NCBI GenBank assembly: GCA_030762175.1
Contig: CM060833.1
Span: 1,552,501-1,616,500, forward strand
Length of the DNA: 64,000 nucleotides
Source of the DNA: Metallyticus violacea
Taxonomy: Eukaryota > Arthropoda > Insecta > Mantodea > Metallyticidae
Reading direction: 5' to 3'
The translations under genes were made by a program, and so were the position numbers. Positions 27,701 to 37,644 of this stretch are shown piece by piece. Each line of letters opens with the position of its first letter. The first letter of the stretch is position 1. Below the pieces are notes generated by a model, which saw only the letters and a program-made list of their open reading frames with translations, was not told where the DNA came from and did no database searches.

Positions 27701-30700
27701 TGTCCCAAAGTGTACTGTTGGTGCAATTTCACGAATATGTCTTAATCTTGAAGGAGAATTCATAATTTTTTCCCCCATTTGTTCTGAGTTTGTTAACTAG
27801 CAGTAGGCGAAGCATGTTACCTGAATAACATAAAATGTTTTAATTGTTATGCTCACTTTCACCGTTTATCTCATTGATCTGTTACAGAAAAACACAAGAC
27901 ACAGATGAACCTGCTCAATTACGTCATAAGAAGAAATATTTTCGGAACGATGTTAACTTCTAATGTACATTTGCAACATAACGCCCCTCCTTGTCTATGG
28001 AAACAAATATATTCTTATTTCCCACCCAGTCGTGTCTTCCTAACAGCCCTACAAGCAAGCTTGATTTATCTGGAATGTTCTGCTGCGTAAATGTAGCATT
28101 TTACCATCGAGTTTCCTTTCCGCTTATCCCTTCGCGTAAGTAGAAATTTTTATATCAATGCCTGTATTGGCAAAAGACGAGAACGTTCAGTGCAAGCCAC
28201 CATCCAAATGATACACGATCAAGTGCAAAGTGCTTTTATTCAAACCCTCTTCACAAAGTGACCGTCCCAATATCTTTCAAAGTAAGCACTTTATTTTAAG
28301 GTGGCACACCACATATTTAATTTTATCTGATTCTTAAAAACAAGAGAAAGACGTAAGTTTAACGCCATTTCCGCGTTCACACTTTAGCAAAGAAATTAAA
28401 CGATAAAATAAATAAAAAGTGTTCTAAAATTATAATTAAATTTAGGGATGTTAAATAACACAAAACCATCTTAAGTGCTCAATATTAAAATTATTAATTA
28501 TTGACAATTTTTATTTCAACACATACTTGTTTGTCAAATTATGTTTTGTATAAGTAGCTAGTTTGAGGGAAGCTTTGTCACCTACTGGTTGTGTGTTTTG
28601 TTAGTTATGCCGCTGCATAAATTACAGTCCTGAAGAAAAGTGGTAGTGTAGTCAAAAGTTATATGAAGAATGAACAGATCGCTTCGTTAGTAAATAATCA
28701 TCATAGTCTTGTCTGCCTAAACCAAAAGACAGGCTCTGGTTAATAATCCCTTGCTTTCGCTGTCTAGGGATGTTCTGCCATATTTCCTCAAGTCTGAAGA
28801 CAACAGGAACCCGTACCTTGCCAGAACGCCCTATCACTCCACCGGCGGCTACCTCAGTGTCCAAGAGTCACCCTGGAGAACTCCTCTGGCCGTAGCCTTT
28901 GTACAGGGTGGTGTGGAGCTGGGGTACGACAATCGGGACTGCAACGGCGAGACCCAGACCGGCTTCATGATTGCCCAGGGTACTATCAGGAGAGGCTCCA
29001 GATGTAGCACAGCCAAGGCGTTTCTTCGGCCTGTGCGCCTCAGGAACAACCTCCACATCGCGATGCACTCCCACGTTATGAAGTTGCTTCTGGAGGAATC
29101 TCCTGAAGGGGAACCTATCGCTCGAGGTGTGCAATTTATGAGGAACGGCAAAGTGAAGACTGTGCTCGCCCGTCGTGAGGTGATCCTTTCAGCTGGAGCC
29201 ATCAACACGCCGCAGTTACTAATGTTATCCGGCATCGGCCCTAAGGAACACCTTCAGCAATTTGGGATACCCATTGTCCGGGACCTAAAGGTAAATACTG
29301 AACAGTAAATATTTGCGGTTGTAACATAAGAGTGCAAATGGTTTGATCACTGTGTGAAGAGAATGATATTTCTCAGTTCGCATTCTAGGGTCACTTAGCA
29401 ATATATTAATAGTATGGAGAAGTCTATCACATATTTACATTTCATAGGTAGGTCACAACCTGCAGGATCACGTGGGCCTAGGAGGTCTCACATTTGTCAT
29501 CAACGAACCCGTCAGCTTCACTAAGTCTCGCTACCAAACGCTGCCGGTCGCCATGGAGTACATCCTAAACGAGCGCGGGCCGCTCACTACCCTCGGCGTG
29601 GAAGGGGTTGCCTTCGTCAACACCAAGTACGCCAACAAGTCAATAGACTGGCCTGATATCCAGTTTCATTTCGCACCAAGCTCCATTAACTCTGACGGAG
29701 GGGAGCACATCCGTAGAATTGTCGGCCTGCGCGACAGAGTCTACAACACGGTACGTAAATAACACTAGTTCATTGCTTCACTTAGAACAACCTGTTTGGA
29801 AACAAGGCTACTGGAATGTAAACATTCACTTGTTGAACTGGTTTAGCAGCTGAAAGTGAAACCAACCACATGTAGCAGAAGTTCAAACTTTATCACCTAT
29901 ACAGCTGTGCACAACGTTTACTGTAATACAACATAGAAATTTAAAGTCTTTCATTGTAACCTTCCCAGTTTCTGAAGTTCAGTTATGTACACAATAACCT
30001 TGTGCTTAATGTTCAATACGGTCGTCTCCAGGTAATTACTGCACACGTGTTAAAAGTCCAAAGTGGTAGAACTGGCACTCATGTTGTATATTCGACAGCG
30101 CCTCTTCGGCGGTCCAGGGAATTTCATTCAGGTATTCTAGATGGTAGTGAGCTGGAGCACCATCTACAGATATCGGATCGAAGGTAAAATAGATCGATGT
30201 CTGCACCTTTTCGAGATAAATCGCAACGGCAACTACTCCTTCAAAGAAGAGCCCGAGAGGACAACTCACGACATAAATTGACGGCTTTGTTCAGGGGGAT
30301 GTATCTGTTTCCAGTCCCCTAGAATTGTGCTCAGCTTTGCCGTTACCAACACTAGACACATGATCCCCATTAGAATCGTGGCCGCTACTTTAATCAACTC
30401 TCTTTTCAGGATTTATTAATGCCCAATGTTTACCCCCAACTTTTGTGCTAATGGACACGTGTACACTTGTAACAATTGTTCATTCATAAATATACGAGAG
30501 GAAAATTACGTTCCTTAAGAACACTAAACACTGGTACGCACATTACAGAAGTACGTGTTTTCTATACTTGACAAAGAACATTTCTGTAAGTTAAACCTGA
30601 TGAAAGAGCAAGGGACTATGGCATGCAATATAAAGAATAAACAAAACAGATTATAAGTGAAGGCCGGATGTTCAGGCATTAAAGAGTATACACAAAGGCA

Positions 30701-33689
30701 GGAAACAATGTGTAATAAGGTAACTACGAGAGCTGTTCAATAAAGAATGATAACATTTTTTGACAACATACATTTACTCATTCCTCATAATTTTGTTTCA
30801 AAGTAGTCCATATTGAATGTAATGCGCATACCCCAGCTTCCTGCCAGGCCCTTCACCACTGGTTTTCATGATGGAAAATGCCTCCCAAGGCTTCAATTTG
30901 CACGCAGGTAAATCTGGACTGTAGAGAGAACGAGGGACACATTCAAGATGATTTTTGTGAGATGTGCATTATGGTGGTACAGCACCCAGCTTGACGCATG
31001 CACAGTTTTCTTTAGTCATGAGGGGATGTAGGAGACGCAGATATCACTGCAGGCATCGTCCAGGCTGTTATGCTGGAGATAAGAGTTCCAGAAGTCATTG
31101 AAGATGACCGTCGCAGTTGTGGACAAAACATGTGGAACCCTTATTTCCAACAGATCACGGCATAACAGCTCCGAATATATCTCTAATAATATTGCGCAGT
31201 TACAGTTGTATTACACTTCTTTGTCACACTAAAATTTCTTTCCTCCAAGGTCTTTCTTGAGTTTTGAGAAGAGGAAACAGTCTCTGAGAGTTAAATGTGG
31301 GTTGTAGGATGGATGGTCCATCTCCTTGAGGTCACATTTCTTCACAGCTTCCTTTGCAACAAGAACTGCGTGCACAGGCGCGTTGTCGTGAAGAAGGCGC
31401 ACACCACCACTCAGCTTTCCTCGCATTTTCTCTTTGATGGAAGCACGGTCTGTACAGTAGGCCAGCATAGTACTCCCATTTACTGTGGTGTTCCTCTCTT
31501 TGAAGTCAATGAAGAGTATTCCTTCACAGTCCCAAAAGTTTGTGGCCATGATCTTGATTGACTGAGTGACCTTGGCCTTTACAGGCGTTACTTCGCCAGG
31601 TTTACGCCTGCCACTCCATTGATTCTCTTTTGGACAAAGGATCATAGTAGAGAACCATAGTTTCATCTCCTTTAACAATGGTTTGCAGAACTTCTCTCTC
31701 GTTGCCACCGCAGCGCTTCAAAAATGCCTGACAACAGATGACTCGTTGCTGCTTTTGAACTGAGGAAAGAAATCTAGGCACCCATCTTGCACTAACCTTA
31801 TTCATGTTTAAATGTTCATGAATAATTCTAAGGACTGTTGTTTTAGAAACGCCCAACCTTGCTGCTATTTCTGTAACTTTGAGCCGCCGGTCTTCCATAA
31901 TTTGTCCTTCAACTAGAGCGATGTTTGCTGGAGTGAGGACCTCGAAGGACCGACCTGAACGCTCTTCGTCTTCAATGCTTTCTCTACCGATTCGAAAAAG
32001 TTTGGTCCATTCTTTTACGTTAGAATATGAGGGAGATGTTTCCCATATATACTGTCCAATCGTTCTTTAATTTCACTTGGAGTAATTCCTTCTTTTGTGA
32101 AGAACTTGATAGCAGCTCGATGCTCCATTTTGAACATGTCACAATCTTCTATACGTAGCCTTCTTCAAACTATATCTGAAGGACTGAACACAACGGTGCG
32201 GAAGTTACAGCTGCAATTATTTACTTAACAGATAGGATGACACCAGATAATGGTTTTATGAAGGCGATAATCCTTATCGCGATGCCCGAAACTTATGGAC
32301 CTATTCAACTTTACCGGCAGAAGCAATCAATTTGTTGGTGGTTTCCACAGAGCTTTGCTGTTTTCTCTCAGGATCGAAATGATCAGCAATGATTTCCTTC
32401 CAAAGAAACTGCGCATTTTCCTGCACGCAAGTTCTGGAACCCACTGTGCACAGATACATATCAGTGCAACTTTTCAGTTACCAACGTATGGATGACACTT
32501 TTTTTTTTTTTTTTTTTTTTTTTAATTGAACGCTCTTTAACATCTCAGGTCATCAGCTTCCCATTCAATTCAGGACGTGAAACGACCGGCAAATTTTTCT
32601 CAGAGGCCTCTTTTTACAGGCTTATGGTTGTTTATCGTGCCGTAAATATACGACTCGGGACCCACGGCTTTACTTCCGTTCCCAAGGAAGCCATACTTAA
32701 GATTTTTACGCCGGAAAAAATCCATCGATACTGGCCGGGATCGAACCCGCGATGTTTGGTTTAGGAGGCAAGTATGGTTATCACTACACCACCAGAACAA
32801 ACTTCAGACTTTTTGAAAATGTTTTTAATGTTGTTCGATGATTTTCTCTCACAATAACAGCAGTGGTTTTAATGTTTTCTTCCATTAGACACAAACTTAC
32901 AGGTAGGAACAGGAAGCGATAAAAAAAGCTAGTACTTGTATATCACGCTTGTAAAACATTATGCTCATTCTTTTTGAACAATCCCCATAAATATTATAGA
33001 ACACTGTCTAACAGCATTTTGAATGAAATAGCACAACAAAACTTCATAAGAATTTTTCCAAAAAGCAGCTTCTGTCGCCATCTGAGTGCACAATAGATAT
33101 GCTGTTGTTTCGTTCCGTTACGGAATTTTGTTAAGGGCTCAAGATTGCTCTCTTCACGTTCCAGGTGTATAAACCACTGCATCGCGCGGAGACGTGGATG
33201 ATTCTGCCACTTCTCCTGCGGCCGCGCAGCACAGGCTGGGTGCGCCTTAAGAGCACCGACTTCAGGATGCAGCCCGACATCGAGCCCAACTACTTCACAC
33301 ACCGCGAGGACGTGAACGTGCTGGTTGAGGGCATTAAAATCGCCATTAACCTGTCTGCCACTCCAGCCTTCCAGAGGTTCGGGTCTCGGCCGCACAACAT
33401 CCCCATGCCCGGCTGTGGCTCGCACGTCTTCATGTCGGACGATTACTGGGAATGCGCCCTCAGACACTTCACCTTCACCATCTATCACCCTGCAGGGACG
33501 TGCAAGATGGGACCATCATCAGACCCCGCGGCTGTCGTCGACCACAGACTCAGAGTGCGAGGCGTTCTTGGCCTTAGAGTGGTGGACGCTTCGATCATGC
33601 CAACCATCATCAGCGGCAACCCTAATGCTCCAGTGATCATGATCGGCGAGAAGGCTTCCGACATTATCAAGGAGGATTGGCACACTTAA
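16518..33689 (+). CDS. GMC oxidoreductase A (glucose-dehydrogenase-like), four coding exons
   Basis: FAD-dependent flavoenzyme of the glucose-methanol-choline family, which oxidises alcohol groups of sugars or related compounds; the substrate cannot be told from sequence. Coding exons 16518-17026, 28768-29290, 29448-29750 and 33165-33689 join in frame to 619 aa, a normal length for insect members. Residues 1-35 are hydrophobic (signal peptide or membrane anchor). Motifs: Rossmann GAGSAG 59-64 with ribose-binding Glu83, GMC signature 1 at 134-157, signature 2 at 313-327, active-site His553 in [10 protein letters not shown], and a GNPNAP segment at 596-601 expected to supply the second catalytic residue. 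All introns are GT-AG. Start chosen at 16518 because in-frame Met codons upstream (16455, 16503) lie in the probable intron before the acceptor at 16511. A poly(A) signal follows at 33755. The paralogue at 57.6 kb lies on the same strand. Confidence 0.93.
17468..17560 (+). repeat. LINE 3'-end fragment
   Basis: Only the head of the repeated LINE 3' end is present: CATGCAGGAGCTGTGTGAG, TTAAGCGAATTCCTC and TTACAGAGCGCTAGAGCAGA. The downstream UTR units are absent. Confidence 0.7.
17967..18021. repeat. (AAT)n microsatellite
   Basis: Perfect trinucleotide run of about 54 bp within intron 1; it gives a poly-Leu open frame on the minus strand that is not a gene. Confidence 0.95.
18274..18557 (-). 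repeat. SINE family B with TSD
   Basis: On the minus strand: tRNA Leu/Ser-like head (GGCCGAGG-TTTAAGGCGCGG, B box GGGTTCGAATCCCACC), body with GGTACCCTAAACTTAGGCCTGG, and tail ending CACTATTAAAAAAAA. Flanks share GGGCGGGT (18266-18273 and 18559-18566), a likely target duplication. Confidence 0.88.
18711..18900 (-). repeat. tRNA-derived SINE with A-rich and (TAA)n tail
   Basis: On the minus strand a tRNA-like head (CAGATGGTTAAAGCGTCTTG, then GGTTTCGAATCCTCATGTC) is followed by a TTATT-type microsatellite and a homopolymer, appearing on the plus strand as poly(A) then (TAA)n at 18711-18790. It differs from families A and B. Confidence 0.55.
19121..19460 (+). repeat. LINE 3' UTR repeat units
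   Basis: At least two degenerate units with GGGTTTCAGGTTAAC, CAATGGCATATATCGAGTTTC and GTAGAGCAATTTTTAAA. The same unit structure is seen at 0.5, 43.0 and 50.2 kb. The coding-end head is missing here. Confidence 0.65.
19461..21955. other. Intron 1 stretch, mostly unrecognised
   Basis: A minus-strand open frame of 107 codons (19917-20240) ends beside a GTGAGT donor-like site but matches nothing I know. Otherwise nothing recognised. Confidence 0.4.
21956..22149 (+). repeat. SINE family B, 3'-shortened
   Basis: Head GAGATCGTTAAGGCTCGG with B box GGGTTCGAATCCCACC and body to TTTCCCAATATATCAT, where the next SINE starts directly. The normal tail is missing. Confidence 0.85.
22150..22440 (+). repeat. 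SINE family A
   Basis: Full head (GTTGGTGTAGTGGTAACC, GGGTTCAAACCCGGCC) and body to the AAATAAAACAAAT tail. It directly follows a truncated family B copy on the same strand. Confidence 0.9.
22441..24379. other. Intron 1 stretch with possible THAP-like remnant
   Basis: A 71-codon frame at 22745-22960 begins MHGCKSH and contains HRFPHDSD, resembling the C..C...FP.D pattern of THAP domains, but it lacks the rest of the fold. A 110-codon frame at 23640-23972 is unrecognised. Confidence 0.35.
24392..24645 (-). repeat. SINE family B with TSD
   Basis: Minus-strand copy with body GGTGCCCTAAATTTAGGCCTG and degenerate head. Flanked by GGAACCGGATTT (24380-24391) and GGAACCAGATTT (24646-24657), an 11-of-12 target duplication. 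Confidence 0.88.
24658..27074. other. Intron 1 stretch
   Basis: Nothing recognised. Open frames at 24834-25305 and 25497-25706 have no family resemblance. Confidence 0.45.
27075..27190 (+). repeat. Divergent SINE B-like fragment
   Basis: CGTCCTGACAGAGGTTTTC, CAGGTTTTCCTCAGACC and CACGTTAAACTTACG follow the order of the family B body, with clear divergence. Confidence 0.45.
27191..28767. other. Distal part of intron 1
   Basis: AT-rich, nothing recognised before the acceptor at 28767. Confidence 0.5.
28768..29290 (+). CDS. GMC gene A, coding exon 2
   Basis: Residues 170-344. Acceptor TTTCGCTGTCTAG ends at 28767; the split codon restores Lys170. It carries the conserved [21 protein letters not shown] and [13 protein letters not shown] blocks and GMC signature 2 ([15 protein letters not shown]). 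Donor GTAAAT at 29291, phase 0. Confidence 0.93.
29448..29750 (+). CDS. GMC gene A, coding exon 3
   Basis: Residues 345-445, starting [13 protein letters not shown], the conserved FAD-contacting segment after signature 2, and continuing into the substrate domain ([25 protein letters not shown]). Separated from exon 2 by an intron of only 157 bp. Donor GTACGT at 29751, phase 0. Confidence 0.93.
30722..31228 (-). mobile_element. Second mariner-like remnant
   Basis: Directly downstream (on the minus strand) of the better mariner. It begins with a terminal-repeat-like TACGAGAGCTGTTCAATAAA at 30725 and contains, in broken frames, an LYHHNAHLT motif (HDNA-like) near 30975 and [10 protein letters not shown] near 30925. 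These are the middle and third catalytic regions of mariner transposases repeated a second time, so two different copies seem to be joined here. Confidence 0.5.
31229..32155 (-). pseudogene. Mariner transposase, frameshifted
   Basis: Minus-strand DD34D transposase. N-terminus [14 protein letters not shown] starts near 32130. A one-base loss around 32040 breaks the frame, which resumes as [19 protein letters not shown]. The second helix-turn-helix is [19 protein letters not shown], followed by SARWVPRF. First catalytic Asp is in KGDETMV. A one-base gain near 31612 shifts the frame after ESMEW. Second Asp is in LLHDNAPVH, and the third follows with 34 residues between, in [10 protein letters not shown] stop occurs right after LGGKKF, cutting the usual 40-60 residue C-terminus. 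Inactive. It lies in intron 3 of GMC gene A, opposite strand. Confidence 0.88.
32156..32499. other. Intron 3 spacer
   Basis: Nothing recognised; the outer end of the mariner should fall here but no matching inverted repeat was found. Confidence 0.4.
32500..32803 (-). repeat. SINE family A
   Basis: Minus-strand full copy: tRNA-like head at 32735-32803 (GTTCTGGTGGTGTAGTG, GGGTTCGATCCCGGCC), body, and a 22-base homopolymer (T on plus strand) at 32501-32522 as tail. Confidence 0.88.
33165..33689 (+). CDS. GMC gene A, coding exon 4 (terminal)
   Basis: Residues 446-619 and the TAA stop at 33687-33689. Acceptor CTTCACGTTCCAG ends at 33164. Holds the C-terminal GMC_oxred_C domain with active-site His in [11 protein letters not shown], the FAD-contacting RVVDASIMP and [14 protein letters not shown]. 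Confidence 0.93.
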   Translation: MYKPLHRAETWMILPLLLRPRSTGWVRLKSTDFRMQPDIEPNYFTHREDVNVLVEGIKIAINLSATPAFQRFGSRPHNIPMPGCGSHVFMSDDYWECALRHFTFTIYHPAGTCKMGPSSDPAAVVDHRLRVRGVLGLRVVDASIMPTIISGNPNAPVIMIGEKASDIIKEDWHT

Positions 33690-33754
33690 CTGCCCTGCAT
33701 TTGCTCAATCGAAGTGCCAATTTACTGTCCGACACGTGTTCCTTTTATATTATA

Positions 33755-33760
33755 AATAAA
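33755..33760 (+). promoter_or_regulatory. Poly(A) signal of GMC gene A
   Basis: Canonical AATAAA 66 bases after the stop codon. Confidence 0.75.
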
Positions 33761-34061
33761 ATATTTTGTTACTGTTTTTATTATTGCACTTGTCGTTCCA
33801 CAGCTCTCAAATGTTCTATAATGTGAGAAGCGGACACGTCGCCTCGTCCCACTCTACACAACCCAAGCGCAGTGAATGCGTTGCCAAGTTTTGGAATTAG
33901 TTATTGTTGCACCTTCTTCCTCCCCCAGTAATCTTCTTTCGTCTTTACTTTTTAACGTCCTTTTATCTGAACCCAATAGGTTCCCATTTCTGCAGCCAGA
34001 CCATCAAGCTATAGTGTCTAACAATGCAAAGCGATTTGGCTATTGTATGTTTCGAATTATG

Positions 34062-34216
34062 CATTATTTTTAATAGCGTTTAACTCCCGTTTTTACTACT
34101 GAGGCATCACAGACAACGGACACTGATGATACTTGAGATGAAATGATAAACTAGAGGAAGGAAGAAGCATTCCAGGCTAAGTTTAGGGTACCATTTGCCA
34201 TTTATGAGACTGAGGA
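34062..34216 (-). repeat. SINE family B, head missing
   Basis: Minus-strand 3' part only (AATAGCGTTTAACTCCCG tail, GTTTAGGGTACC body) breaking off near GGAATTGAG. Confidence 0.8.
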
Positions 34217-34416
34217 ATTGAGTTCTCGTCACTTATGAGGTATTTATCTCTACCAGTCTCCGAAGTACTTTATACGTTGTCGTCATTAAGCACTATTAGA
34301 GAATTGTAATGACACCTATTACAGAAGGGGCCACTGTTGCGCTGGAAAGGGGGAAGTCAAATGAGGTGCGGACGAATAGTTTGATTCGCGTGGTCAGAGT
34401 GAAAAGATTTTAGACT

Positions 34417-34708
34417 TCTTCTTCTTCTATGGCGCTAAAACATGGCCTGCCGCAGCAACCTCTGCTTCCTCCATTTTCGTCTTAAGAATAAACTAATAAA
34501 CGTCAGTATTGCAGGGGGCATACAATCAGCATCCTGCCGCTCGCCTATCAGTGGCTTTCTAGATTGACGAACGCCATCTCACCATCAGGAGCTCCTCAAT
34601 TAACCTAGACCTCGTTCCATACCTCCCTAACTTAGAAAATTCCTAAGCAGGTGCCGGGAATCCAACCCGGGTCCTCCCGCCCAGCAGACAGCAACGCTAA
34701 CCACTAGA
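34417..34708 (-). repeat. SINE family C (tRNA-derived)
   Basis: Minus strand: A box TAGTGGTTAGCGTTGCTG and B box GGGTTGGATTCCCGGCACC, then a body with CTAAGTTAGGGAGGTATGG and AACGAGGTCTAGG, tail region rich in AGAAGAAG. Unlike families A and B; single copy in this window. Confidence 0.75.
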
Positions 34709-34710
34709 AG

Positions 34711-34985
34711 CGGTAATAACGTCCGTTTTTGCTACAGAGGCACCACAGGCGTGAACACTGGTGATACATGAGATGAAATGATATACTGGGAAATGATTTT
34801 TTTTTTTTTTAAGGAAAGAAACGTTCCAGGCCTAAATTTAGGGTACCTCCCGGCATTTGCCAGTTATTAAGACTGAGGAAAATCTGAAAAACCTCAGTCA
34901 AGAAGGACGGTCCTGGCGGGATTCGAACCCCTGACCTCCCACTCACGATTCCGCGTCTTAACGACCTCGGCCACCCATAGCGGTA
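34711..34985 (-). repeat. SINE family B
   Basis: Minus-strand near-complete copy (head GGCCGAGGTCGTTAAGACG, B box GGGTTCGAATCCCGCC). It abuts the family C copy, so one may have inserted beside or into the other. Confidence 0.88.
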
Positions 34986-36067
34986 CAATTTCTAGACTTA
35001 CACTTTTATATATGTGATAAATAAGCAACAACAAAATAGAGATAAGTAATTACTTAATACATCGTCGTTTTCGTTATCATCAGAATAGTTCTCCTATTTC
35101 TTTTACATGTTTTATGCAGGATTCCTAATCAATTTCTTCGTTAATGGACATTTTCACGTCGTATGATTTAAAAGGATAAGTTCCACTTTTATTCTCCTGC
35201 TTTATGAATGAATTCCTCCCAGTTTTCAATTATATGCAGATTAATATTTTAACATTGTAAATAGAAGCGATTTCTTGAAGTTTTAACAATTTATATTTAA
35301 TACTTGTACTATTAATAACCGTTTATTTCTTTCCGTATCCCATTACAATTAAAATATAAGGAACATTTCACTGGGAAGAACATCGAGTTCATAATAACTT
35401 AGTTTTAGTTTCTATTGCTACATTTTCAAATAATTTAGAAACCAGATGTAAAGTTCAGAAACCCTGAAATCTTTGAATATCCGCATTCACAATGTCGAGA
35501 GCGAATTTGCTGGCTGTAGGTTTTTAAAATAAGACAACACAGCCAGGGATCGATGAGCTATAATTCGCCATCTACACATATTTTTAAAGTTTCTGAATAT
35601 TATGATGGATTAAAGAAATTTTGTTGATGTCCGTAACCAAGAAATTCTACTGCACCTAGCAGAAGAAGGAAACAATGTCTCATAGCTAACTGAATTGCAC
35701 TTAGGTAAGAACTAATGATGCATATTGCAGTGAAGTTGCCAAGCGTATATTTTACTGAAAGATGGTGTTTTCATTCCGTAAGAACACGTTTCTAGCTGAA
35801 ACAAGGAGAGAATGATTGTCTACTTTACGAAGTGCACATGTCACAGTCCCAATGTGGGAACCGTTTCACGACAGCCATTACAGAGGAAAGTCACCGGAGC
35901 TGTGTGGAGGGAGGCACACATTAACCGTTGTTTGCGGGGGGAGGAGGTTATGTTGATGACAGCACTACAATCTCTCCTTCTTTAGTGTCGAAGTATCGGG
36001 TGTTTCATCATTGCTATATAGTTCCATACTAAGCTATTTCAATTTTTCTACCCATCATGTACAACTT

Positions 36068-36101
<34 letters not shown>

Positions 36102-37644
36102 AACATTGCTTCACCACGTATCTCCAATAATAACAAAGGGGGGGGGGATCCCAGTCCTTTAGACTAGCCCTCATTCTTTTAGATGATATTTATGTATTGG
36201 CATAACTAATGAACAACAATTTAAATTCAGTGAAAAGGTAAGTAACACACAAAATGTTTCATAAGTAGCTGACAAAGTCTTATTAAAACACTACAAGCTG
36301 CCACCAGCCTTGACCACTGACTTCTCCCAGTAGACATTAAATAGGTGCAACTATAGAATACATCTCTTCACATGGAGTTTGCATATTGTTAAACCCTAGA
36401 CTGTTATTGGTTCAGGTAAGATATTATTGGTGCGATAAGACAGAAAATATCTATCGGCAAACAATTGATCTCAAAGGCTTTGAGGAAAGAGTGGGGAATG
36501 TCATTGCACGTGAAGTTTGTATGCTGGGAAAGTTTTGGTCATCTCATTTTCGATATTTAAGGAATGGTTTACCAACATGTCGTATCTGTAGCTGGACAAC
36601 TCTACAAGGCGATATCACAACCAAAAGGGCAACGATCTAATGCTGTACCACGATAATGCATCGCTCAACCTCGTGACTTCTTTCTATTTCACCAAAACGC
36701 AGTGACGAAGGCTGCGGACGCAATTCTCAATCATATGTTTCCAGCTTACACACTGGCCGAAACGTGAACTACTCTGAGAAAGATCTTCAAAATTACGACG
36801 ATGAGTAAAGATATGTTATATAATGTTTATTTCTTCTGTTCAGTGTTTGTACCCGTTTACTTTTAAATTATTTATTTATTTTTCCCCCGTATATGGTAGT
36901 GATGGTGTATATTGCATTGGCACCATTACAAAACAACTTCAACAGGGATACGTTTATGAGCTTTTATAGTATACTCGGCTTTTGATTTATCACACGATAT
37001 TTCGCAATAAGCTATGATATAAGATTAAAATGTAATAAACAAAGACTAAAAATATAAATGAAACGTATATAAGAATAAAAAAGAAAGAGTGGCGTTAGGA
37101 ATGACACACACACACACACGGCTGGATCCAATCAAATTGTTACCCCCCACTCTTCTGCCTGCCAGCAAAGCCCAGGCATTGACAAACTCTGGAATGCTAC
37201 AGATGTCCACCGCAGCCAATTGTTAAACACAAAACATCCCCTCTTTCTAATTTGTACTTGATAATGCCGCTTGTATTTCATGTACAATGTTCTCAAAGAT
37301 GCATGTGTAGTACAGTCTATTACTTTCTTATACTTTGAATTACTGCGCCGTCTTTTGCCCTTATGGCATTATGACCTCATAGCTTTACTTCGTGCACAGT
37401 AAGAATGGCGACTTCGAGGGTTGAAGACATTTTCGTAACTCATTTTTTTAGGGTTTTTCATTATAATAATTTCTAGGCAAGCATTTTCCGTATTCATGTT
37501 TTGTCACTTTGTTATTCCAATAAAAGGAAAGTGCATAGTGAAGCTATAAATTTATGTGGGGCACTACAAGTATGAATGAGCATCTAAAGCCATTGTCACT
37601 TGATAGCAGCATTAGTCCGGTGACAATGGTGATACACAGGTAAC
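34986..37644. other. Intergenic; weak mariner-like trace
   Basis: Contains a T-run at 36070-36096, a G-run near 36140 and (CA)n near 37106. An 84-codon frame (36386-36640) is followed by CTGTACCACGATAATGCATCG, which reads LYHDNAS and resembles the mariner HDNA motif. Support is weak. Nothing else recognised. Confidence 0.35.

Larger units (their letters stand above)
17027..28767 (+). other. Intron 1 of GMC gene A (11.7 kb)
   Basis: Bounded by GTAAGT and TCTAG. It has grown by insertions: a LINE 3' piece, SINEs of families A and B, a (TAA)n-tailed SINE and THAP-like debris. The same intron in paralogue B is 2.3 kb. Confidence 0.85.
29751..33164 (+). other. Intron 3 of GMC gene A (3.4 kb)
   Basis: Bounded by GTACGT and TTCCAG. 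It contains a mariner remnant and a SINE A copy, both on the opposite strand to the gene. The part at 29751-30720 shows nothing recognisable. Confidence 0.85.

Noticed and set aside
28849..29235. Minus-strand frames over GMC exon 2
   Set aside because: Antisense shadows of the real exon.
33325..33636. Second plus-strand frame within GMC exon 4
   Set aside because: Out-of-frame shadow; the true frame carries His553 and the GMC C-terminal motifs.
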